Assembly: GCA_964464925.1 (NCBI GenBank) | Contig: CAYXLI010000005.1 | Location: forward strand, 124,001 to 188,000 | Source: CAYXLI01 sp964464925 | Lineage (GTDB): Bacteria; Acidobacteriota; Terriglobia; Bryobacterales; Bryobacteraceae | DNA length: 64,000 bases | Direction of reading: 5' to 3' | Shown: positions 40,146 through 49,009 of the stretch, one piece after another | Layout of the letters: every line of letters starts with the position of its first letter | How positions within the stretch are numbered: the first letter of the stretch is position 1 | Translations under genes and position numbers: made by a program | Notes under the pieces: generated by a model | Database searches by the model: none | What the model was told of the DNA's origin: nothing | Seen by the model: the letters and a program-made list of their open reading frames with translations, nothing else

Positions 40146-42047
40146 TTAGTGAGCGAGAACTTCACTGAAGAAGCCGGTACGTGTGCCGATTGCCGCATCA
40201 AGCACGAGAGCCAGGTAACCTTCGGCCAGCTTGTTCGCACCGACGTCGCTGATGAAGGCGAAGCCGTGAGCGTACTGGAAGGCGCACTGGGCAATCATGT
40301 AGCCCTGGAAGCCGGGCGTCGCAGCGACACCCGAACCGCCGGAGGACAACAGGAACACGAGGGTCGTGCCAGCCGCAACAACCGGGCTGGTAGCAGCGGC
40401 CGGAGCAGCGCCGCCATTCGTGTTGCCATAGTAGTTCATGGTGCAAGTGCCCTGCTGGGTGGCAGTCTTGAACGGATCAAGCGAGGTGTTGCTGATCGCG
40501 ATACCCGTATCGAAGCCGGCCTGGTTGGTCACGAACGGGAAGAGCAGGTTCGTGGAGCAGGGGTTGATGACGAAGCCAGTCGCGCTGGTCGGGGAGTCAG
40601 CAAAGCGGGGCAGCGGAGCGCTGCTGCTCTGCGTGGTCACCGTGCTCAGCGGAGCAAAGCTGCCAGTGATGGTGGCGCTGCCGAGGGCCGGGAGGGCCGG
40701 GCTCGCACCAGTGTTCGCCGAGTAGGCAATGACGACCGGAACGTCGAAGCTCTCGCTGGCCAGCGGATCGCTGTTCATAACTTCATACACAGCGACGCCG
40801 CCACCGGCCGTAATGCTGACCGGAGCGAAGCCGTTCGAGTTGGTCGCACTCACCGCACTGAAGGCACCGTTTCCGTTGGCATCCGTGCTCACCAAGCGGA
40901 GACCGCTCATGCTGGGCGCGGGCAGGGCAACCGTCACCGGAACAAACGGTGTCAGGCCTGCCGGGATGTTCGCGAAGCGGAGCATCAGGCGGGTACCGAA
41001 GTCAGCCAGACCAGCAGCCTTCAGGCCGTTGGTGGAGGTGAAGGCCGGATTGTAGAAACCGGTTTCGGTGAAGTAGTTGTTTGCAGGGCAAGTACCGGCA
41101 GGAACCGGCGAACCGGCCGAGCAGACACCGCCAGGAGCATCCTGGGCGATCGGGCTCGGAGCAGTATTCAGGTCGACACCGCTGCTGGTGGTTGCCAGCG
41201 CGACGTTGCGGCGCTTGAAGGAGCTCGCGAAACCTTCGCTGAACCGGGCGATGAAGGCCGGGTTGGAGCTGGAGCCCGAGAAGGCCTTGGTCGGATCACC
41301 AAACGTGCTGCTGTTGTTGCTGACGCACTGCAGGAAGCTGGTGCCGCCGCTGCCGAGAGTCGCACTGTTATCCGGCTTGCGGAGCGAGAAGCTCAGACCG
41401 TTGGCCACGAAAGCAACCGTCTGCTGCGGATTGTTCAGCGGCAGGGACTGCGGAGGTGTCACGGAGATGAACATCTGGATCTGCGTCGGGATCAGAGTCG
41501 AGGACGTACCGAGGGCATTCGCGTTTGCACGAACGTTGGTGATGCGGATCGTGCGGACGCCGTTGGTACCCGGAGGATCCACCGGAACGCCGAGCCACAG
41601 GATCGAGTTCGCGCCGCCGTTGCGGCCCTGATAAACGTTGGTAACGCCACCGCTCTTAAAGTTCACGCCCGAGCCGCCCACACCGGTAACCGGGCAGGAG
41701 GTCGAGCCAGAAGCGGGGATACAAGGGATCTGATTGGCCGGGGCCGGATCGTCGATGAGGATCAGCGCCTCACTGAGCGGGTCGGCAACCAGACGGCTCG
41801 TAATATTGGTGTTCAAAAAGACCTGAATGTTGACCTGAGGCACGGTCTGGCCAGCCGGGGTCGGCACGCCGCCAGTGCAATTCAGAACGACATCGCCGAC
41901 GATTTCGGCGAGGCCTTGGGACCTAACTAGTGGTGTAGTACCAGCGTTGGAAACGCAACTTAAAGCTGGTGTGATCTGCGCATTGGCCGTGGCTGCAAAC
42001 AACGCTGCCACTGCCAGAGCAGGAAACCACTTGCGAAAATCTACCAT
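40146..42047 (-). CDS. Large secreted surface protein (S-layer-like candidate)
   Basis: A 633-residue exported protein with a signal peptide ('WFPALAVAALFAATANAQ') and a mature part of Ser/Thr/Asn/Ala/Gly-rich beta segments with few charged residues and scattered paired cysteines ('ALSCVSN', 'IPCIPASGSTSCPV', 'CSTNLLFPFV', 'CTMNYYG'). The C-terminal ~130 residues form a recognisable acidobacterial pattern: 'NLLFPFVTNQAGFDTGIAIS', 'AQCAFQYAHGFAFISDVG', 'AEGYLALVL'. A very good Shine-Dalgarno (AAGGAGAAGG), a consensus-like promoter (42220-42248) and a strong terminator suggest high expression, as for a surface-layer or major envelope protein. That role is inferred; there is no characterised homologue that I recognise. 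Confidence 0.7.
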   Translation of the reverse strand: MVDFRKWFPALAVAALFAATANAQITPALSCVSNAGTTPLVRSQGLAEIVGDVVLNCTGGVPTPAGQTVPQVNIQVFLNTNITSRLVADPLSEALILIDDPAPANQIPCIPASGSTSCPVTGVGGSGVNFKSGGVTNVYQGRNGGANSILWLGVPVDPPGTNGVRTIRITNVRANANALGTSSTLIPTQIQMFISVTPPQSLPLNNPQQTVAFVANGLSFSLRKPDNSATLGSGGTSFLQCVSNNSSTFGDPTKAFSGSSSNPAFIARFSEGFASSFKRRNVALATTSSGVDLNTAPSPIAQDAPGGVCSAGSPVPAGTCPANNYFTETGFYNPAFTSTNGLKAAGLADFGTRLMLRFANIPAGLTPFVPVTVALPAPSMSGLRLVSTDANGNGAFSAVSATNSNGFAPVSITAGGGVAVYEVMNSDPLASESFDVPVVIAYSANTGASPALPALGSATITGSFAPLSTVTTQSSSAPLPRFADSPTSATGFVINPCSTNLLFPFVTNQAGFDTGIAISNTSLDPFKTATQQGTCTMNYYGNTNGGAAPAAATSPVVAAGTTLVFLLSSGGSGVAATPGFQGYMIAQCAFQYAHGFAFISDVGANKLAEGYLALVLDAAIGTRTGFFSEVLAH

Positions 42048-42219
42048 TTCCTTCTCCTTGTGAATTTCAAAATTGAATTGATGGAAGTTCTATTTTTCAA
42101 CCTGAGCCCCAAACTTGCGGTTGCAAGCTCAAATTTCGACTTCTCATTCTTTCGTTTCTCTGTGCTCGCGGGATTCGTACAGATGAATGCCGCTCTAACC
42201 CTTAGACGCAGTCAGAATA

Positions 42220-42248
42220 TTGATAACATTCTCCCCATGCCAAGTCAA
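42220..42248 (-). promoter_or_regulatory. Sigma-70-like promoter for the 40146-42047 gene
   Basis: Minus strand: TTGACT (-35, 42248-42243), 17-bp spacer, TATCAA (-10, 42225-42220). It would start transcription near 42213 and leave a leader of about 165 nt before the ATG at 42047. It is the best match in the 329-bp gap 42048-42376, which otherwise holds nothing identifiable. Confidence 0.5.
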
Positions 42249-42376
42249 GATCAAAATACAACAAAGCCGTGACTTGTCCGGCAGATCCGACGTTCATGGA
42301 AACTTGCTTGCAGCTTCGTATTACAGCACGTATGTAGCTTCAAGGTCAATGAGTGTGAGTTCATCGGATCAGATTC

Positions 42377-45300
42377 TCATTGAATGGCAACTTGCACCGG
42401 CGAGCTTTCCACCCCGGCCTGCCGGAAAGTGAGGACAACACCGAGACCGGGCGGCGACGCTTGGGGCAACGCGAGGTTAATCTGGTATAGCCCGATGAAG
42501 CCCGGCGCGAGTCCCGCGAACTGTACCGGGAGTTCCACGCCACCTAGCACGGCGGTCACGGGAGCGGCGGTTATATAAAGAGAGCCACTCGGTACGATAG
42601 CCCCGAACCCAGTGCCGTAAACAGAGATGGTACTGCCACGACGAGCCGGATTCGATGACAAATTCAGCTTCCCGTCCGAATTCAGGATCGCGCCGCGATT
42701 ATCAGTGTCAATACCGGCATTAATTCGAAATATGGCAGGGGCGTTCGTCTGCAAATCAAAAGGCTGCTCCAGCGTACCATAGGGTGATATTACCCGCACG
42801 AGATGTGTGCCGGCAGACAAATCAGCGGGCACCTGAACATTCAACTGGAAAGCTGTAGCGAGCAATACAGGTGCGGAACGATCATCCACCTCGACTCGTG
42901 TTGTCGCGCCTGCCCTGGCCAACCCTGCTCCGAAGATGGCCACCAACCCTCCGGGCGCCATGTCGGCGGTGAACGTCGCCGCGTTCACAACCCCTCGAGT
43001 AGTAAAGGCCAAGTCTTGGGCAGAGAGCAGCAATTGTGCGCCCGGGCGGCTGGCTCGGAAGGCGGCTGTTCCGCCGCCACCTGACACGTGGTACTGGCCC
43101 GATTGCGAGCCAAGGTCGGATACGGCGCCATCAAACGACGTATCGCTCGAAATATCGATCTGATAATTGCCCTGGCTGCCGTCACAATAACGCTGCAGGA
43201 AAGATCCTCCGTTCGTCAGAGGCCACAGGACATTCGTCCCACATGGGCCGGCTGGCGAGTTGATCATCACATCGCCGCTGGATGCGGTCAGCAGGAAACC
43301 GGTATTGCTAGGGGCATTCGGGATCAATCGAATTGCGCTGGCGATTACTCCCCGTACCGAGCCCGATGCTACGGAAAAGCCGCTCAGATATTCCTGTAGA
43401 GAGGCGCGGCCGTACGCAGGATTCGGATCATGTATCAGAATCGACCCGTCTCCGCCGATTCCTATCGCGACCACATTGTGAGTACCTGCCGCGGTTCCAT
43501 TCACTCGAATTGCGAGAGTCACCAGCACCGGGCTGTCGGCGGCGATCAGGTCCCGAATCGCGTCGGGTGCCGCTGGCACAACCGACACGTCGAGCGAGGG
43601 GGCAAACTCAGAGAGCCTCCACAAATTGGCAATCTGTTCATCGGAACCTGCGGGAACCAGGAAGCCATCACAGATTTGAGTTCCATTGGAATCAAATTCG
43701 CAGAACTGTTTCAGAAACTGATTCAGCAGGACTGGATCTGCCGGACCGTTGCCTTGCGGTAACTGCCCCCGGTTCTGATACAGGCGCACAATCGAAGCCG
43801 CCGATGCCAGCAGGGACCCGGCCTGTGTGAGCGTGGCCGTGCCGTTTCCGACGGGAACATCACTGGTCTGCATCAGCCGAGGGAATGCGTTCACACTACC
43901 CTGAGCGCTTCTGGCACTGAATGTAGCGACCTGCCTGGCGGCTTCCACGTTGAAGAGTGCGACTCCTTCAGTCATAGGCAGACGCACTGATGCTTCGGCT
44001 TCTCCGGCTGAGTCGGTTGCGACAGATGCCGACACAACAGAAGCGCCAGGACTCGCCGTGAACTTCACCGGGATACCGGCAAGAACGTTTCCTGCATCAT
44101 CCCGAACAGCGACGCGTAGCTTCTGCGGAAGAGCGGCACCGGGAGGAGCAGTTTGCGTATCGCCTATAAGCTTCGTAATTCGCGCTTTCACGTCTGCCAA
44201 GGCACGAACCATATACGTACCCTGTGCTGTTTGATCGGTGCCGGCGATATTTACTGCGCGCACCGTGACCGTGCCCGTGGCGGACGTTTGCGGCACGAAT
44301 ATGTCCCACGCATACGCTCCGGTCTGCGCCGTGACCATGAAATCGGGGTGCCCGGTTACCGACACCCGGATGGTGGCCCCATCGGGAAATCCTCCAACGC
44401 CGATACGGGCCCGCGTGCCGGCAGGGACTATGCCGGGAGTCACGGTCACGGCCGGGGTGCGGGCTTTTTCGATCAATTTCGCTTCCGTGTCTCCCGGAGC
44501 ATACTCCAGCGAACCACCCTCAAAATCCTGCCGACGCTTCCCGGAAAGGCCATACTCATCGGTAATTGGGAGCCCAAGCTGGCCGCGGCCTCCGCCGAGC
44601 GAGAGATACTTGGCTAGCGGCATGCCGGTTACCAGATATACTTTGCCAGCTTGCGCGCCGGAGTTGGCCGCGTAGAAGACACTTTTCTGAAAAGCTTGTG
44701 AAGTGGCATCGGTTCCCAGAAAGCTGAGCAACGTTTCAGGGTTGCCCGCAGGATAACCAGCGGGTCCCGATTCGTAGCCGGAAAGTGCCCATTTCTGGAG
44801 GAAGGGCGCGGTGACTGCACGAACCGGGCTGCCGGCCAGGGCTCCCTTTTCAAACGTTTGTCGAGGAGTTCGTGCACTGTCATACACGGCGTCGCCGGTC
44901 GGATATCCCAAAAACTGCGCTGGTCCGCCGAGCGCTTCATACGCGGAGAGAATGCTGCCCGTCACCACATAGGCGAGCGCTGCGTTGTCCGAGACGGCGA
45001 GCAGATAGCGTACCGGGTTGTTCGGATCGACGCTGAATAATTCCTGCACGTAACCGGAGCCGGAGCGGCGGACCGGGTTTGCAGCGGGCAATTGGACAGT
45101 CAGCCGGTTCCGATTTACAGCATCCTGGAACAGAGACTGCAAGGCGCCGGTTGGAGCGCCTTCCCCGATTCCGCAACAAGGGGCCGAGACAAAAAAAGTA
45201 ATGGAGCCGCTCGATTTGCCTTCTGCAGTGGCGGTGACTTTCGCCGTGCCTCCACCAACTGCACGAACGACTGCCCCGGAGACCGAGGGCTGAATGCTTA

Positions 45301-46285
45301 CGACCCGGCTGTTGGACGTGACGTAGTTGATCGTGCGGTCGGTGAGAACCTGGCCGGTGGCCGTGTAAGCGACCGCCTGCACGGGGTATGTATCTCCGAG
45401 ATTCAGCTTAACGGTCGTCAGTGATGACTGGAAGACAACGGAGTAGACAGGGAGGCGAAGGAATGGGACTCCGTCGGGACCATAATCGACCGTTCCCCCC
45501 TCGAAGCTCTGCCGGTGATTGCCATTCGGGAGCACGATCTCGTTGCCAGCCGGAAAGCCCAGAAAGCCGGTGGCGCCCCCGTTCTGCACGTACAAGTTGT
45601 AGATGGGCTGAGCGACGGCCACGAGCCTCCCCGTCAGTAGGCCCTGCGTGATATTGGCGATCATGCCTTGCGCGAAGGTCTGGATGGTGCCGACGCTTCC
45701 GGCGCTGGTGGTCACCGCAGTCTCTGCTGAAAGTACCGCTCCCAGTCCCTGTATGCCTCCCAATCCGACCCACTTGGTGTAATAAGGATCCCGCACGGCG
45801 AAGTTCTGCCCATTCGGGGTTGCCTGAAGGTAAGCAAAGAGAGCGTATTTCTTATCGAAGAGTTGGTAAACGCAAGGATATGGCGTTGACGAAGGGCAAT
45901 TGAGGGTATCGCCGGACGGATTGCCGGCCGTGTTCAGCCCGACACTGGTGTAGTAGTTGTAAAGCGGGCTCAGCAGTTGGAATACGTCGCTGCCGTCCCC
46001 TGGCTGAATTGCCGTGTTTGGAGCAAGGAGCGCATATTTGACACCGCTGGTCTTGTTCGCATCCTGAAACTCCTGCACCAGCCCCGTAGTTCCGAATTTT
46101 TTAACATCGGCCAGCGGCGGCATGGCGACCTGCGTATAAAAGAGGTTGCGGTACCAGGCGGCGACAAAGCTGCGGCGGAGACTATCGGTGGGAGCTCCGG
46201 ACCCGACGTCTCCGGTAGAGGTGGTCTGCGCCGATAGCGAAGACAAGAGTACGGCGCACAGGCCAACTGCGGAACGGAATCTCAT
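42377..46285 (-). CDS. Giant secreted protein with LGFP repeats and TIGR03437 C-terminus
   Basis: A 1302-residue exported protein (signal 'AVGLCAVLLSSLSAQ'). Residues ~40-275 and ~400-620 hold LGFP-type repeats: 'GGATGFLGFPAGNEI', 'LGGPAQFLGYPTGDAVY', 'YESGPAGYPAGNPET', 'GGGRGQLGLPITDEYG', each followed by '(R)Q.FE.G.' blocks. A Big_2-like Ig domain lies between (~285-370), then an Ig domain 'RVAVRDDAGNVLAGIPVKF' (~720-790), a segment resembling degenerate C39-type papain-fold proteins (~860-1000; 'GTHNVVAIGIGGDGSILIHD') and a TIGR03437-type end. LGFP repeats are best known from mycolic-acid bacteria, where they bind the cell wall. The gene starts 54 bp after gspD on the same strand. Confidence 0.8.
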   Translation of the reverse strand: MRFRSAVGLCAVLLSSLSAQTTSTGDVGSGAPTDSLRRSFVAAWYRNLFYTQVAMPPLADVKKFGTTGLVQEFQDANKTSGVKYALLAPNTAIQPGDGSDVFQLLSPLYNYYTSVGLNTAGNPSGDTLNCPSSTPYPCVYQLFDKKYALFAYLQATPNGQNFAVRDPYYTKWVGLGGIQGLGAVLSAETAVTTSAGSVGTIQTFAQGMIANITQGLLTGRLVAVAQPIYNLYVQNGGATGFLGFPAGNEIVLPNGNHRQSFEGGTVDYGPDGVPFLRLPVYSVVFQSSLTTVKLNLGDTYPVQAVAYTATGQVLTDRTINYVTSNSRVVSIQPSVSGAVVRAVGGGTAKVTATAEGKSSGSITFFVSAPCCGIGEGAPTGALQSLFQDAVNRNRLTVQLPAANPVRRSGSGYVQELFSVDPNNPVRYLLAVSDNAALAYVVTGSILSAYEALGGPAQFLGYPTGDAVYDSARTPRQTFEKGALAGSPVRAVTAPFLQKWALSGYESGPAGYPAGNPETLLSFLGTDATSQAFQKSVFYAANSGAQAGKVYLVTGMPLAKYLSLGGGRGQLGLPITDEYGLSGKRRQDFEGGSLEYAPGDTEAKLIEKARTPAVTVTPGIVPAGTRARIGVGGFPDGATIRVSVTGHPDFMVTAQTGAYAWDIFVPQTSATGTVTVRAVNIAGTDQTAQGTYMVRALADVKARITKLIGDTQTAPPGAALPQKLRVAVRDDAGNVLAGIPVKFTASPGASVVSASVATDSAGEAEASVRLPMTEGVALFNVEAARQVATFSARSAQGSVNAFPRLMQTSDVPVGNGTATLTQAGSLLASAASIVRLYQNRGQLPQGNGPADPVLLNQFLKQFCEFDSNGTQICDGFLVPAGSDEQIANLWRLSEFAPSLDVSVVPAAPDAIRDLIAADSPVLVTLAIRVNGTAAGTHNVVAIGIGGDGSILIHDPNPAYGRASLQEYLSGFSVASGSVRGVIASAIRLIPNAPSNTGFLLTASSGDVMINSPAGPCGTNVLWPLTNGGSFLQRYCDGSQGNYQIDISSDTSFDGAVSDLGSQSGQYHVSGGGGTAAFRASRPGAQLLLSAQDLAFTTRGVVNAATFTADMAPGGLVAIFGAGLARAGATTRVEVDDRSAPVLLATAFQLNVQVPADLSAGTHLVRVISPYGTLEQPFDLQTNAPAIFRINAGIDTDNRGAILNSDGKLNLSSNPARRGSTISVYGTGFGAIVPSGSLYITAAPVTAVLGGVELPVQFAGLAPGFIGLYQINLALPQASPPGLGVVLTFRQAGVESSPVQVAIQ

Positions 46286-46339
46286 GAAGTACCGGTTTAT
46301 TGTACTTGAACACCATTCCGCCGGCGGAGTTGTGCGCTG

Positions 46340-48523
46340 CTACTCCTTCACGTACTTCATGACCTTCCGCATCTGCGATTTCAGTTCCTCACTGGCGTCA
46401 GTGATCTGGTTGGTGTCGTAAATCACGCGAGGTGTCATGAATACGATTAATTCAGTCCGCTGCTTGGAATAATTCCTGCTGCCGAACGCCGCTCCGATGC
46501 CGGGCAAGCGATGCAGAATTGGAATGCCGGCGCTACCGGCCGTGGTGGTTTCGTTGATGATTCCACCGATGGCGATCGTGTCGCCATCCTGAACCGTCAC
46601 CTGAGTAGAGACGGCTCGCTTGGAAAATGACGGGGACTGAATAGCAGAGCCCGAGGCAGGCTGCTCCGGTGCGCTTACTTCCTGGTTGATGACCAGCGTG
46701 ACAATTCCGCTTGGGTTCACTCGCGCGAGAATGTTCAGCGTAACGCCGGTATTGCGATTGGAGATATTGTTCGCGAAGACCGAGGATCCGCCGCTTTGGA
46801 TTCCGGTGACGGCCTGAGCCGTTAAGGTCGGCACTTCCGTACCCACGTTGATGGATGCCTGAATGCTGTCAGTGGCAATGATGCTTGGAGCCGAGATCAC
46901 CTTGGCGCGCGTGGCGCTTTCATTGGCCGAAAGGAACGCGAGCAATTCGCGGCTCTGGCCAACGAGCGCGCCAGCAGAAAGGCCGAACGAACCCTGAGAC
47001 AGCGCGGCCGTAACCTTGTTCGTAGGCAAAGTGACATTGCCCTTGGCATCCCGTTGCTGCAGATACGCCGCGACGCCGCTTGCGAAAGCGCCGGAGAGGT
47101 CCACCTCATAAATCTTCGCTTCGATCAGCACCTGGCGAGGAGGAATGTCGAGATCCCGAAGCAGCTTGATAATGCCGGCGTACTCCTGCGGGGTGGCCTG
47201 AATGAGCATGGAGTTATCCAAAGGATTCGGGACAACGCGCGGGATATGGCCGCCTGGAGCCATACCCACACCGCCAGCGCCAAGGTAGGAGCCCGTCAGA
47301 TCTCCAGCGCCGGCCGCCGGTAAGTTGCCAACGGCAGTAGCACCTGCGCCGGTCGCCGCCGAGGCTTGGCCCTGCAATGCCGGAAGGGCGCTCGGAGGCG
47401 TGACCGCGCCGGGACCAGCCGGGTAGGTCGGATACATGCTGCCACCGTAGCCTCCCCCGCCGCCATATCCGCCGCCATATTGACCACCATAGGCGCCGCC
47501 GTAACCGCCCATGCCCATACCCATGCCACCGCCGAATCCTCCGTAGCTCATCCCCGCGCCCATGCCATAGCCATAGCCGCCGTAGAGCTGCATGATGGCG
47601 GTGGCGAGGAGTTCCGCGCGGCCATACTTGACGCGGTAAACATAATTGTCAATGGATCCCGCCGTGATCTGAATCGGCACGTCGAGCTTCTTGATCCACT
47701 TCTCCACTTCGTCAAATACGCCCGGGTTGGGAGCGACCGCGATCAAAGTATTGATCCGATCGACTGCGAAGAATTTCACGGGAGATGCTTTCTCGCTGAG
47801 CGCCAGGCTCTTGAAGATCGATTCCAGTTCCTTCGCGATGTCGCTCGGCCTGCCCTCCTTCAATTCGAAGAGGCGGACACGCTGAGAAGCAAACGTATCG
47901 CTATCGAATAAGCCAAGCAGATCCATGAGGCGGTGCATGTTGCGCCGGCTGTCCTGAATGAGGAGCAGATTCGCAGGAGCATAGGTCGCCATGGTGGCGC
48001 CTTCACCGATGAACGGCTGCAGAAGCTGCTGAACGTCGCCCACGGTTGCATATTTCAGGAAAACGAGATTCAACATCGTTCGATCGTCTTCCTGAATATT
48101 TTTCGCGTTCACTTCCGGCTTCAGCGGCAACCGGTTTACCTCTGAGAGAGGTACGATGCGAAAAATGTCACCGACCTGGATCATAGCCGCGCCGTTCAAA
48201 CGCAGGATGAGATCGAGGAGTGACCGGCTGTCGATCGACTTGGTCTCGCCGTACGTGTTTATGGTGACAGCACCCTTTACGCGGGGATCGAGGATGTAGT
48301 TGATCTTGAGCTGTTGGGCGAGGATGGAGATGACATCCACGAGCGATGCGTTCTGCAAGTTGAGCACTGGAGCAGGCGTCGACGCGGGCTGCGCGGGAGC
48401 CGCCTGCGCCGGAGCTGGCTGCGCGGGCGCAGGAGTGGCCGGAGCGGGCGCCGGCTGTTGAGCGTGCAACAGGCTCGCAATGACGATCACGAGAAAGCTC
48501 GACTTCAGAACGGTTGTGCTCAC
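46340..48523 (-). CDS. gspD: Type II secretion secretin GspD with Gly/Tyr-rich insertion
   Basis: A 727-residue outer-membrane secretin. After the signal peptide there is an Ala/Pro-rich stretch (22-50), then N0 ('LQNASLVDVISILAQQLKIN'), N1 and N2 domains ('VFLKYATVGDVQQLLQPFIG', 'PNPGVFDEVEKWIKKLDVPI'). N3 is split by a low-complexity insert at about residues 311-365 made of GGYG and GMG units, followed by a Gly/Ala linker to ~430. The secretin core follows ('VLIEAKIYEVDLSGAFASGV', 'NIGT/NVGTEVPTLTAQ', 'VQDGDTIAIGGIINETTTAG', 'RTELIVFMTPRVI'). The start is a GTG that overlaps the stop of the preceding gene by 4 bp. It forms the export pore of the T2SS. Confidence 0.95.
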   Translation of the reverse strand: MSTTVLKSSFLVIVIASLLHAQQPAPAPATPAPAQPAPAQAAPAQPASTPAPVLNLQNASLVDVISILAQQLKINYILDPRVKGAVTINTYGETKSIDSRSLLDLILRLNGAAMIQVGDIFRIVPLSEVNRLPLKPEVNAKNIQEDDRTMLNLVFLKYATVGDVQQLLQPFIGEGATMATYAPANLLLIQDSRRNMHRLMDLLGLFDSDTFASQRVRLFELKEGRPSDIAKELESIFKSLALSEKASPVKFFAVDRINTLIAVAPNPGVFDEVEKWIKKLDVPIQITAGSIDNYVYRVKYGRAELLATAIMQLYGGYGYGMGAGMSYGGFGGGMGMGMGGYGGAYGGQYGGGYGGGGGYGGSMYPTYPAGPGAVTPPSALPALQGQASAATGAGATAVGNLPAAGAGDLTGSYLGAGGVGMAPGGHIPRVVPNPLDNSMLIQATPQEYAGIIKLLRDLDIPPRQVLIEAKIYEVDLSGAFASGVAAYLQQRDAKGNVTLPTNKVTAALSQGSFGLSAGALVGQSRELLAFLSANESATRAKVISAPSIIATDSIQASINVGTEVPTLTAQAVTGIQSGGSSVFANNISNRNTGVTLNILARVNPSGIVTLVINQEVSAPEQPASGSAIQSPSFSKRAVSTQVTVQDGDTIAIGGIINETTTAGSAGIPILHRLPGIGAAFGSRNYSKQRTELIVFMTPRVIYDTNQITDASEELKSQMRKVMKYVKE

Positions 48524-48987
48524 TTAGTCCTCTGTTTCTCCCAAATGGCGCGCTCGTCCTCATTCAACTCCGATTTTTTGCGCGTCCACTTTTGTACGCC
48601 GAACGGAGTCGGCCGCTCGAACTTGATGCTGTCGCCGTCTTCCACGGCTTTCGTGCCGGCTGCCGGTGTATTGCTGGTCAGTTTCCCAAAAGGAGTGGAA
48701 TCAGCAGGTTTTTGCGGAGCTGAAGCGGCCGCGGCGCTCGCGGCTGCGACGTCGCCTTGCTCCGTCTTGGTAACTCCAAAGGGCGTTTTCTGATATATCC
48801 AGGTCTTGCCGGCGGTGTCCGTAAAGCGGTAAGTGGTTTCGTCGACCTTCACGGCTCCGGCGGGAATAGTAACCGCGGGCGACTTCTTTGTTGCCTCGGC
48901 CTTGGCGGCGGGCCGTGGTGCGGGCTTCTTCGGATCGGCCGCGAGGCATACGACACACACGATCCATGCGATTGCTGCAAACTTCAT
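48520..48987 (-). CDS. Small periplasmic protein with repeated TPFG motifs, between gspC and gspD
   Basis: A 155-residue exported protein with a signal peptide ('FAAIAWIVCVVCLAADP') and Lys/Pro/Ala-rich linker. The rest contains three (S/T)TPFG units: 'TWIYQKTPFGVTKTEQ' near 68-83, 'ADSTPFGKLTS' near 102-112, 'EDGDSIKFERPTPFGVQKW' near 123-141, before a charged C-terminus. The last unit resembles the C-terminus of the adjacent GspC-like protein ('VADGFKKIVKASPFGSTCYW'). Start ATG 48987 has AGGAG upstream; it overlaps gspD by 4 bp. I know no described T2SS component of this type. Position, export and the shared motif suggest an accessory periplasmic part of the machine or a pilotin-like factor, although no lipobox is present. 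Confidence 0.72.
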   Translation of the reverse strand: MKFAAIAWIVCVVCLAADPKKPAPRPAAKAEATKKSPAVTIPAGAVKVDETTYRFTDTAGKTWIYQKTPFGVTKTEQGDVAAASAAAASAPQKPADSTPFGKLTSNTPAAGTKAVEDGDSIKFERPTPFGVQKWTRKKSELNEDERAIWEKQRTK

Positions 48988-49009
48988 AAAATCTCCTCTT
49001 GGACCGTCT

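Noticed and set aside
40149..41930. 593-codon open frame on the plus strand
   Set aside because: Antisense to the 40146-42047 secreted protein, which has a signal peptide, promoter, ribosome site and terminator. The antisense translation is Arg/Gly/Ala-rich with no motifs.
47430..47590. GGYG-rich stretch in gspD as a CRISPR or tandem DNA repeat
   Set aside because: The repetition follows codons for Gly/Tyr/Met in a continuous secretin frame and units are irregular in length; it is protein low complexity, not a DNA array.
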